Origin: a virus
Strand: one strand, 5' to 3'
Length of the DNA stretch: 64,000 nt
Virus record (IMG/VR): IMGVR_UViG_3300042516_005631
Coordinates: 1-64,000 of that record
Shown: piece by piece, positions 58,289 to 64,000 of the stretch
How the letters are laid out: each line of letters opens with the position of its first letter
Position numbering within the stretch: position 1 is the stretch's first letter
The notes under the pieces: generated by a model
Told to the model about the DNA's origin: nothing
Database searches by the model: none
The model's input: only the letters and a program-made list of their open reading frames with translations
Translations under genes and position numbers: made by a program

Positions 58289-58669
58289 CTATTTTTTATC
58301 AATTATCACTTCAACTTTAATTTCTCCATCTACAAAACGACTAACCTGAAAGTATTCTACTTCATCCATTGCTTTAATGTCTTTCTTTAATTTGTTTAAA
58401 GTTGTTTTATTTTTAATTGAGCCACAACTAAATGCAGGTGAATCAAAATACTTGATTCGATATGCTCCATACGGGTTTGTGTTTTTAACTATTTTCCAAT
58501 CATCATCAGTCAATAAGTCTAGTCTTTTATTTCTATCTTTAATTGTTGCTGAGTAGTGGTAGCCACAATTTTGGCAATTTACATATTGTTCTCCTGTTTT
58601 GTAATAGAAATCACTAAACGCTTCGTGTTCACAGTTTGGACACTCTATTTCATCTATAAAACTTCCCAT
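58289..58669 (-). CDS. Zinc-ribbon early protein
   Basis: A 126-residue protein with CPNC (10-13) and CQNC (33-36), an N-terminal zinc ribbon, and a lysine-rich alpha/beta C-terminal domain. Possible nucleic-acid binding. It is followed by copy 21. Confidence 0.75.
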   Translation of the reverse strand: MGSFIDEIECPNCEHEAFSDFYYKTGEQYVNCQNCGYHYSATIKDRNKRLDLLTDDDWKIVKNTNPYGAYRIKYFDSPAFSCGSIKNKTTLNKLKKDIKAMDEVEYFQVSRFVDGEIKVEVIIDKK

Positions 58670-58670
58670 T

Positions 58671-59243
58671 TTAATCTTCTCTTGTAATACTTTCTAAACC
58701 AAACAAATAAGCTAATACTGTTTCTTCCATTCCTTCATAACATGTAAGTTCCATTGATGTTAATATCTCAGCTACAGTTGATGAATTTTGTACCTTTTCA
58801 ATAGCTTTCATACAATGGTTAGTGTTAGTTTTGATTGTTTTAATAATATCTTCAATTTGATCTACTGTATCGTCGTCAATATCTTGTATTGACATTTTAA
58901 CATCTTGTAGCATATCAAATTCAAAATCTTCAATATGTCCTTCTAACATATTTATAACTCGTTGCTTACCTTCTTTAAAATTAAATTTCATAACTTTCTT
59001 ATTTTCTTCAAATATACGACCTTCTTTTTGCTGAGAAACTTCCTCTACTTTTGTAAATTGATGTTCAAAATAACCACCATCTGCTTGTTCACCTGATAAT
59101 TCATCTCGAATCCATTTTACAAAAACATATTCTTCATCATTCCATCCAATGTAATACTCTTCAACTATAGCTGTTGCTCCTTTTTTAGCTGCGTATGTAC
59201 CTTCTCCTTCAAATTCTACTATGTCTCCTTTTTTAAATTTCAT
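58671..59243 (-). CDS. Readthrough fusion of two early genes over a promoter
   Basis: A 190-residue frame. Residues 1-75 form an SH3-like module (KKGDIVEFEGEGTYAAKKGAT ... VKWIRDEL). Residues 76-84 (GRIFEENKK) are a translation of promoter element copy 22. Residue 85 is a Met with AAAGTTATG context that starts a complete 106-residue helical protein. The internal gene can be expressed alone from copy 22. Its stop is the only one for the upstream frame. The fusion may be made from the upstream start, or the first gene may have lost its stop codon. Confidence 0.7.
   Translation of the reverse strand: MKFKKGDIVEFEGEGTYAAKKGATAIVEEYYIGWNDEEYVFVKWIRDELSGEQADGGYFEHQFTKVEEVSQQKEGRIFEENKKVMKFNFKEGKQRVINMLEGHIEDFEFDMLQDVKMSIQDIDDDTVDQIEDIIKTIKTNTNHCMKAIEKVQNSSTVAEILTSMELTCYEGMEETVLAYLFGLESITRED
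59011..59044 (-). promoter_or_regulatory. Early promoter-like element copy 22 (inside a reading frame)
   Basis: AGGA box and 24-base distance kept; box GTCGTATATT; located between the two halves of the fusion frame. Confidence 0.7.
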
Positions 59244-59400
59244 CTTCTAATTTCTTTTTTATTCCATCCAATATCATATTTACCCCATCATATACTTCAT
59301 CAATTAGATAAAGGTTAGGATGGTATTCATCTATAAGTTCATTTAATTGAAATACAAATGCTTTTAATCGTTCTGGGTTGTTTTCTGCAAATTTATTCAT
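59233..59400 (-). CDS. Unknown 55-residue early protein
   Basis: MNKFAENNPERLKAFVFQLN... is helical. It overlaps the fusion gene by 11 bases. Start context AAAAGTTATG. Confidence 0.65.
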   Translation of the reverse strand: MNKFAENNPERLKAFVFQLNELIDEYHPNLYLIDEVYDGVNMILDGIKKKLEDEI

Positions 59401-59424
59401 AACTTTTATTTTTTTCTTACTTGA

Positions 59425-59458
59425 AATATACGAAAGGCTCTTTAATTAGAGCCTTCCT
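59425..59458 (-). promoter_or_regulatory. Early promoter-like element copy 23 with hairpin in spacer
   Basis: AGGA-AGGCTCTAATTAAAGAGCCT-TTCGTATATT; precedes the 55-residue gene and probably ends the 253-residue gene. Confidence 0.74.
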
Positions 59459-60203
59459 TTTTTACTTGTTTTGAAAATTTATCTAACAATTCCTCTGAAT
59501 TCATTTTCTCAAATTCAGCATCATATTTTTTATGAAGAATTTCTTTATTTTGATATGTGTTTAATGTAAGCTGAATGTAACTACCTGATTCAAATTTAAC
59601 TTCAATAACATCAAATGTACCACTATATCTTGAATAGTCACTTTTAACCGTTATTGTAGCATTTGGGTACAATTTTGTATACTTTTCAACTGTACTTAGT
59701 TTTAAACCGTTTTTCTTTTTATATTCCTCCAACAATTGTTCTTGACGGGAATTGTATGTTTTTAATTTTTCAAGTAATGTTGCAGGTTTAATGTAGCGAT
59801 AATTATCTTGAATAGTACTACAATTAACTTTATCTCTTTCAAATTCAATATTGAATGTAGAATCAACCAATTCATTTGGTTTTGAATATGTATCAAATTG
59901 TTTTCCTTTCAAAAAAATACCCCCACCAATTGCTTTATATGTTATTTCAGCTCTAAAATCAGTTTTGTTATAGGAATAACCTATTGTTGTTTCATTAGTA
60001 ACAGTTTCTACTTTAAATGTATTAACAAAATCAACATCTTTAACAAAACCATTGTTGATAAGCAATTGCTCGCGTTGTTTGTTTATACTCTCATTTGTAT
60101 TAGCAATATCTTCTCTAATTTTGATAAATTCTGCTATTTTTTGTTCTTGTTCAGGTGTAAATAATATACCATCAAATAAACTTAATTGAATTCCTTCTTT
60201 CAT
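59442..60203 (-). CDS. Early protein with sliding-clamp-binding motif
   Basis: A 253-residue protein opening MKEGIQLSLFDG. QLSLF at residues 6-10 matches the bacterial beta-clamp-binding consensus QL[SD]LF. Helical and beta regions follow without a recognised catalytic site. It might hijack or block the host clamp, or be loaded onto DNA through it. Start context GAAAGTTATG. Confidence 0.75.
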   Translation of the reverse strand: MKEGIQLSLFDGILFTPEQEQKIAEFIKIREDIANTNESINKQREQLLINNGFVKDVDFVNTFKVETVTNETTIGYSYNKTDFRAEITYKAIGGGIFLKGKQFDTYSKPNELVDSTFNIEFERDKVNCSTIQDNYRYIKPATLLEKLKTYNSRQEQLLEEYKKKNGLKLSTVEKYTKLYPNATITVKSDYSRYSGTFDVIEVKFESGSYIQLTLNTYQNKEILHKKYDAEFEKMNSEELLDKFSKQVKKEGSN

Positions 60204-60228
60204 AACTTTCTTTTTTTATTTATACTTT

Positions 60229-60262
60229 AATATACGAAATCTATTTTACTTTTCTTTGTCCT
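60229..60262 (-). promoter_or_regulatory. Early promoter-like element copy 24
   Basis: AGGA, spacer, TTCGTATATTAAAGTATAA; precedes the QLSLF gene. Confidence 0.75.
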
Positions 60263-60416
60263 TCATTAATTCTTCTCCAAAATCAGAATTTTTACACCAC
60301 AATTCCCACATTGCATTAAACCATGCTGGGCCATCTTCTTCATATGTTAGTCCTTCAACAGTTGCATGTGTGTTTCTAACCAAAAACGCTGTCCAATTTA
60401 ATAACCAAGGTTCCAT
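60246..60416 (-). CDS. Unknown 56-residue early protein
   Basis: MEPWLLNWTAFLVRNTHATV... is rich in Trp, acidic at the end. No family recognised. Confidence 0.65.
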   Translation of the reverse strand: MEPWLLNWTAFLVRNTHATVEGLTYEEDGPAWFNAMWELWCKNSDFGEELMKDKEK

Positions 60417-60436
60417 TTTCTTTTAATTTATACTTT

Positions 60437-60470
60437 AATATACGAAATCTCTTTTAAATTAACTATTCCT
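60437..60470 (-). promoter_or_regulatory. Early promoter-like element copy 25
   Basis: AGGA, spacer, TTCGTATATTAAAGTATAA; precedes the 56-residue gene. Confidence 0.75.
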
Positions 60471-60845
60471 TTTTGCTAATATCTTTTGATATTCTTCTTC
60501 ACATAAAGTTGTATACCAACCTATATCTGTTCTCAATTGTCCTGGTTTGCCTGTTACCTCGCATGTTTGGTAGCTTAAATCTTCTGCTTTGCTTATACGC
60601 GCATGCATTTCATCTGATGCTTCATTGATATAGAAGCGTAGACCACCAAATTTTTCCTTTATTTGGCATACTTCTTTGTTCCAACCCAATTCAATCAAAT
60701 CAGTGATAAGGTCTTTTATTAGTTGATACCAACCTGAATCGCATTCAAAGAATCCTGCATTCGTTATTGGTTCTCTATTTGAGTACATGCCATTTTCCAA
60801 CCCACCTATGGATTGTAGAAAATCGTTCATTTCTTGTTCTGTCAT
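60459..60845 (-). CDS. Conserved phage/bacterial protein
   Basis: A 128-residue protein with DSGWYQLIKDLITDL and VCQIKEKFGGLRFYI, the mark of a family seen in phages and some bacteria. Also contains a Cys pair near 95-115. Function unknown. It overlaps the next gene by 4 bases. Confidence 0.8.
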   Translation of the reverse strand: MTEQEMNDFLQSIGGLENGMYSNREPITNAGFFECDSGWYQLIKDLITDLIELGWNKEVCQIKEKFGGLRFYINEASDEMHARISKAEDLSYQTCEVTGKPGQLRTDIGWYTTLCEEEYQKILAKRNS

Positions 60846-61093
60846 AGTTGTTCTATTTCTTGTTTAACTTGTTGCCAACTCGTTAAAGAGCCTGCGATAA
60901 GGCCTTTAGCATGTGGGTGTAAATCTTCTGCTACTTCAAGTGATTCTTTTAAGTCTTTTAATATCTCATCTACTGCAATTAAAGCACATTGTTTAGCTGT
61001 TGGATGATAAATTATAGAATAGTCTGCTAACTTCTGTTTTCTTATGTTCATAAAAGCTTCAACTAGCTCTTCTGCTTTTTCTTTTGGTGTCAT
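60842..61093 (-). CDS. Conserved phage protein (MTPKEKAEELV family)
   Basis: An 83-residue product from the ATG at 61093. An upstream ATG would overlap the neighbour by 38 bases and is unlikely. Contains AKQCALIAVDEIL, which recurs in Bacteroidota phages. Function unknown. Confidence 0.8.
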   Translation of the reverse strand: MTPKEKAEELVEAFMNIRKQKLADYSIIYHPTAKQCALIAVDEILKDLKESLEVAEDLHPHAKGLIAGSLTSWQQVKQEIEQL

Positions 61094-61094
61094 T

Positions 61095-61403
61095 TTATTC
61101 TGGTTCTTGGTATAATCCTGCTGATTCATCATCTTTCATCATTTGAATCAATTTTGATTCCCTAACATATTTTCGAATTAAAGCAATAATTACTTTAGGT
61201 TCCTCAGCAAATTTTATTTTATCATCATTTTTAATTCCAAACCAAGCAATGTTGAAACCATGATTTGCTGTAAAATCTTCTGATTTAATTCGAATACCAT
61301 TTACTTTATCTAAGTAGATCCATGGATAATTTCCAACCAATTCTATTTCGATACCACAACGTCTTAATCGTTTAACTAAAATTGAAATTACGTCTTCTCC
61401 CAT
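61095..61403 (-). CDS. Conserved phage protein
   Basis: A 102-residue protein with IEIELVGNYPWIYLDKVNGIRI (18-39) and ANHGFNIAWF, a small alpha/beta family frequent in Bacteroidota phages. First gene of a three-gene unit with short spacings. Confidence 0.8.
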   Translation of the reverse strand: MGEDVISILVKRLRRCGIEIELVGNYPWIYLDKVNGIRIKSEDFTANHGFNIAWFGIKNDDKIKFAEEPKVIIALIRKYVRESKLIQMMKDDESAGLYQEPE

Positions 61404-61419
61404 TTTTTTAATTTAATTT

Positions 61420-61453
61420 AATATACGAAAGCTCTCTTACGAGAACTAGTCCT
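61420..61453 (-). promoter_or_regulatory. Early promoter-like element copy 26 with hairpin in spacer
   Basis: AGGACTAG, TCTC/GAGA stem, then TTCGTATATTAAA; precedes the 102-residue gene. Confidence 0.7.
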
Positions 61454-61843
61454 TTATTTTGTTAACCAACCAATACTATTCAAATATAAAAGAAATGCTT
61501 TAAATTCCTCTAAACCTTGTTTATCAAACATTTCTCTTGCATCAATCATTGAATCAGGATTATCTTCTAACACACCAAACATAAAGTTCGGATTATCAAC
61601 ATCATCTTCAACCCAATCTTTTCTATCTGCAGGACGTTTATCTGTTATTTTAATGTATGGGTCCGGGTAATGATCATCTAATGTTTCTGCTCCATCTAAC
61701 ATAATCACAGTTGCAACAAAACACCAGTCGTTTGATTCCCAAATACGTTCCATACTGAATGTAATATCTTTTTCTTTTATTTCAGGTGTTGGGTTAGTTT
61801 CTCTAACATACCATACACCGTTTACTTGAATTCTTTCTTCCAT
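61454..61843 (-). CDS. RIQVxGVWYVRET-family protein, copy 2
   Basis: A 129-residue paralogue of the gene at 57403-57810. Matching segments include RIQVNGVWYVRET, WESNDWCFVATVIM and ITDKRPADRKDW. One base separates it from the next gene. Confidence 0.8.
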   Translation of the reverse strand: MEERIQVNGVWYVRETNPTPEIKEKDITFSMERIWESNDWCFVATVIMLDGAETLDDHYPDPYIKITDKRPADRKDWVEDDVDNPNFMFGVLEDNPDSMIDAREMFDKQGLEEFKAFLLYLNSIGWLTK

Positions 61844-61844
61844 A

Positions 61845-62201
61845 TCATTTATTTTCAGTTATTTCAATTAACTTTTTAAGACAAGCAAATTCTGCTTCTT
61901 CATAGGTGGTAAAATTTTCAAATCCATGTTCATTATTTCCTAAATCTTCCCATCCACTACAAAAACCATCACCACTAAAGTTAATAAAATTACATAATTG
62001 ATACTTCTCTCTAAACCATCTAAATGCTTGTTGGTATAGTGGTGCTGATGTAAATCCTCTTCTTGAGTAGTTAGGGGATGTATTTTTCATGTTGTCTAAA
62101 ACAAATTCATTTTCAACCCCATAGTATCCAAAACAAGGTTCATCAAATCCAAGTTGCTTCATCTTTAAAGCTAACTCATAAGGTACAAATTCTTTTTCCA
62201 T
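61845..62201 (-). CDS. Conserved Bacteroidota-phage protein
   Basis: A 118-residue protein starting MEKEFVPYELALKMKQLGFD and containing QQAFRWFREKYQL, a well-known small family of Bacteroidota phages and prophages. Function unknown. Confidence 0.85.
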   Translation of the reverse strand: MEKEFVPYELALKMKQLGFDEPCFGYYGVENEFVLDNMKNTSPNYSRRGFTSAPLYQQAFRWFREKYQLCNFINFSGDGFCSGWEDLGNNEHGFENFTTYEEAEFACLKKLIEITENK

Positions 62202-62217
62202 TCTCTTAATTTTCTCA

Positions 62218-62251
62218 AATATACGAAATTTTTACTTTAAAACCTATTCCT
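62218..62251 (-). promoter_or_regulatory. Early promoter-like element copy 27
   Basis: AGGA, spacer, TTCGTATATTTGAG; precedes the 118-residue gene. Confidence 0.72.
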
Positions 62252-62506
62252 TTACTTTAATATAAAATACATTGACAACAAAGCACCTATTGTATAACCT
62301 AAAGAACTAGCCAATGCTAAAAAAAACCTACCTTTCCATGTTTTTTCATCTGCAACAAAACCAGCAAATGGTAAAGCAATAAACGGACCTACAAATGCCC
62401 AAAACATTGTGCTTGTAATGCTTTTATCTGCTACTGAGCTGATGTACATTGTACTTCCAACTTCTAAAATTAGAGCTGATATAGAAATGATTAAATACCT
62501 ATTCAT
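62252..62506 (-). CDS. Membrane protein with three hydrophobic segments
   Basis: An 84-residue product from the ATG at 62506, overlapping the upstream stop codon by 8 bases. Hydrophobic segments at about 4-17, 30-48 and 58-80. An upstream ATG would add a long polar stretch within the neighbour's gene. Confidence 0.65.
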   Translation of the reverse strand: MNRYLIISISALILEVGSTMYISSVADKSITSTMFWAFVGPFIALPFAGFVADEKTWKGRFFLALASSLGYTIGALLSMYFILK

Positions 62507-62732
62507 GGTAATTAAAGCAAACAGCCATATATGTTGGTACATAAAACATTTGTCCTGCACATTCATTATATTTTGTATGTTCTTCGTGTGGCAGGACTTC
62601 AAAGTATGACTTTTCCTCGTCATACGAAATTAGACGTGCTTTCATAGTTGGAGAGATGTTGGTAAATGTTACTCTACCAACTGCCTCTCTAATATGGTTA
62701 AGAGTTTTAACACGTTGTGTTACTTGTCTCAT
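62499..62732 (-). CDS. Unknown 77-residue early protein
   Basis: Basic N-terminus and beta-rich middle (VGRVTFTNISPTMKARLISYD...). Overlaps genes on both sides by 4-8 bases. Confidence 0.68.
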   Translation of the reverse strand: MRQVTQRVKTLNHIREAVGRVTFTNISPTMKARLISYDEEKSYFEVLPHEEHTKYNECAGQMFYVPTYMAVCFNYHE

Positions 62733-62932
62733 TTTTTCATTCTATAAACTATAAATGCAATCAAAAGAGCTGTTCCTGCAATCAGTATAGCTGCTGAAAT
62801 TGGTATCCAAAGCGGGGCTGTAACCCACCACCAACTCCAAGTAATATGACCTGTTAATTTTAAAGTCATAAATATAAGGAATAGTATCATACCAATTCCA
62901 ATTCCGTTTGTGTTTGTTTTTTTATCGCTCAT
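62729..62932 (-). CDS. Two-helix membrane protein
   Basis: A 67-residue protein with membrane helices at about 11-29 and 38-61 and a Trp-rich centre (WSWWWVTAPLWIP), a recurrent small phage protein. Overlaps the 77-residue gene by 4 bases. Confidence 0.72.
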   Translation of the reverse strand: MSDKKTNTNGIGIGMILFLIFMTLKLTGHITWSWWWVTAPLWIPISAAILIAGTALLIAFIVYRMKK

Positions 62933-63068
62933 TTATATATTTTTCTGTTATTTTAATTTGACGCTCTAATATGTCTATATACTTGTCACGTGATTCAATG
63001 TCTTTCTTTAAAATTTCAATTATTTCCTGTTGAATCTCAATTATTTTCTCTAGTTGTTTTCTCTTCAT
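62922..63068 (-). CDS. 48-residue coiled-coil protein
   Basis: MKRKQLEKIIEIQQEIIEIL... is a single coiled coil. It overlaps the membrane gene by 11 bases and the next gene by 32. Confidence 0.6.
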   Translation of the reverse strand: MKRKQLEKIIEIQQEIIEILKKDIESRDKYIDILERQIKITEKYINER

Positions 63069-63225
63069 TTTTATTTTCTTTAGATTCTTTTATTTCAGCA
63101 TAAATTATAGCATAAACAATTGTTAGAATAAATAGAAATAGTGTTTCTACTGTGAAAAAATAAAGCCCTGCTACTATAGCGGCTAATACTAAAAGTGTTG
63201 TTGTTGTTTGTAAATGTGTATTCAT
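63037..63225 (-). CDS. Small membrane protein
   Basis: A 62-residue protein with two hydrophobic segments (about 9-25 and 28-45) and a charged tail. First gene of the run behind promoter copy 28. Confidence 0.65.
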   Translation of the reverse strand: MNTHLQTTTTLLVLAAIVAGLYFFTVETLFLFILTIVYAIIYAEIKESKENKNEEKTTRENN

Positions 63226-63247
63226 TTTCTTTTTTTTAATTTATGTT

Positions 63248-63281
63248 AATATACGAAATTTCTTTTGCTCATAAACGTCCT
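63248..63281 (-). promoter_or_regulatory. Early promoter-like element copy 28
   Basis: AGGA, spacer, TTCGTATATTAAC; directly follows the tRNA terminator and precedes the membrane gene. Confidence 0.72.
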
Positions 63282-63284
63282 TTT

Positions 63285-63322
63285 TTAAAAAACCTGCCGT
63301 ATGTTCGTATCCACACGGCAGG
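63285..63322 (-). terminator. Strong rho-independent terminator after the tRNA-like gene
   Basis: A perfect 8-bp GC-rich stem (CCTGCCGT/ACGGCAGG, 14-nt loop) is followed by six T on the minus strand. Confidence 0.93.
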
Positions 63323-63348
63323 AAAAGAAACGGTTATGAAGCGTTTTG

Positions 63349-63455
63349 TAGTCAGAACAGGATTCGAACCTGTAAGTGGGTTTATTCATTTCATTCTTAT
63401 ATCACCCTTTCATATAATCTTCTAGATAGCGTCTAACCAATTCCGCCACCTGACT
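63349..63455 (-). tRNA. tRNA-like gene, Leu-type, with aberrant anticodon region
   Basis: Acceptor stem AGTCAGG/TCTGACT (one G-T pair), a D arm GCGGAATTGGTTAGACGC typical of tRNA-Leu, and a perfect T arm ACAGG-TTCGAAT-CCTGT are clear. The 55-base region between D and T arms is about 15-20 bases longer than usual and does not give a normal 5-bp anticodon stem with a T33 loop, so the anticodon cannot be assigned. CCA is not encoded. Degenerate, intron-like or non-translating tRNA. Confidence 0.72.
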
Positions 63456-63464
63456 ATTTTTTGC

Positions 63465-64000
63465 TTAGGCAGCTATAAATTCAGCTGCCATTGCAAATAA
63501 TTTTTGATTGATTTCTAGGTCTTGTTTGAAATTTTTCACTTTACGTGCTTTTCTTATTTTAGCACCTGACATATATGTGAATCCTCCATCCAATATTTTC
63601 TCTTGGATCACATTAAATACTGACCATAAATCACTGCCTTTATCTTCAGGGCGAGTTGGTTCAAGTAACAAATCTAAATCAATGTTCATTGCCTCAACTT
63701 GTTCTTCCTCGAATCGAGTTGTCAATGCTTTTTTAGCTAATTCTTTTGCTTGCTCCTCATTCAATTGGATAGCTTTCATTTTATTCATTGATTCAACTGT
63801 TAATGGTAATTGTTCAACCATAGCACGGATTTGTGTTTGCAATTCCTCAAATGTGTAACCCATGTGACGCATTTTTACATCATTGAATTGCTCAGTGGAA
63901 ATAACTAAACCATTTTCACATACCAAACGAAACAAACCAGCTGTAAATGTAAATGCATTTTTTCCGTCATTTGAATTTGTTAATAGGATTTGTGGAAATA
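63465..64000 (-). CDS. DUF932-like protein, C-terminal part (runs off the window)
   Basis: The frame is open to the window edge, so the start is not visible. Residues include ILLTNSNDGKNAFTFTAGLF and FRLVCENGLVIST, typical of DUF932 proteins found in phages and plasmids, with a C-terminal helical part ending in AAEFIAA. The tRNA-like gene follows by 9 bases. Function in the family is unknown. Confidence 0.85.
   Translation of the reverse strand, partial: FPQILLTNSNDGKNAFTFTAGLFRLVCENGLVISTEQFNDVKMRHMGYTFEELQTQIRAMVEQLPLTVESMNKMKAIQLNEEQAKELAKKALTTRFEEEQVEAMNIDLDLLLEPTRPEDKGSDLWSVFNVIQEKILDGGFTYMSGAKIRKARKVKNFKQDLEINQKLFAMAAEFIAA

Noticed and set aside
62252-62623. A 123-residue start for the membrane gene
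   Set aside because: The extra N-terminus lies in the neighbouring gene; the ATG at 62506 gives an 8-base overlap and a plausible membrane protein.
50941-63281. A CRISPR array, suggested by regularly recurring repeats
   Set aside because: The repeats are promoter elements separated by genes of variable length, not spacers.
63349-63455. A group I intron in the tRNA
   Set aside because: The extra sequence is only about 15-20 bases, far too short.
1-64000. Lysogeny functions (integrase, repressor, attachment core)
   Set aside because: None recognised; the tRNA-like gene alone is not evidence of an attachment site.

Overview
This 64 kb window is part of a large, AT-rich, strictly virulent-looking tailed phage of the T4-like (myovirus) lineage. 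The likely host is a member of the Bacteroidota. The T4 relationship rests on a conserved head module in T4 order: terminase large subunit (gp17), portal (gp20), prohead protease (gp21), acidic scaffold (gp22-like) and major capsid protein (gp23). It is supported by a gp25/gp6-like baseplate pair and a gp55-like late sigma factor. The Bacteroidota assignment is inferred from A-rich leaders without a clear Shine-Dalgarno, a few TTG-N20-TATATTT promoter-like sites close to the Bacteroidota -33/-7 consensus, a family of small proteins typical of Bacteroidota phages, and a histone-H1-like protein. Every supported gene lies on the minus strand, so transcription runs from right to left. No integrase, repressor or CRISPR array was seen.

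Layout, in order of position. 1-14 kb: a partial gene, then capsid, scaffold, protease, core proteins, portal, terminase and a spanin-like overlapping pair. HNH and GIY-YIG homing endonucleases have inserted here. 13-26 kb: a cassette of overlapping genes that share a short N-terminal helix ending in an [L/I]-x-E site. It holds P-loop kinases, a HAD phosphatase, a nucleotidyltransferase-metallopeptidase fusion, a second HExxH protein, a PD-(D/E)XK-like protein, a histone-H1-like protein and an FAD-dependent oxidoreductase. I interpret most of the cassette as capsid-targeted, protease-matured internal cargo (inference). 26-28.5 kb: RecB/Cas4-like nuclease, DnaG-type primase, GIY-YIG-like protein. 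28.5-45.5 kb: tail, fibre and baseplate proteins, including a 1997-residue protein. 45.5-50.4 kb: late sigma, HD hydrolase and small genes.

At about 50.4-50.9 kb there is a GC-richer island with inverted repeats. To its right lies a different kind of genome, a 13 kb array of more than 40 small, mostly uncharacterised genes. These are served by 28 copies of one bipartite promoter-like element, AGGA-N20-TTCGTATATT. The spacing is invariant, and sometimes a hairpin fits exactly inside the spacer. I read this as the early region. It contains several duplicated gene pairs, an AT-hook repeat protein, tiny membrane peptides, an 800-bp non-coding block with iteron-like repeats (possible origin), and near the right edge a tRNA-like gene followed by a strong terminator and a partial DUF932-like gene.

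The early array probably reprograms the host. The primase and nuclease belong to DNA metabolism. The gp55-like factor would then switch on the head and tail genes, where a different upstream motif (TATTTATA) recurs.
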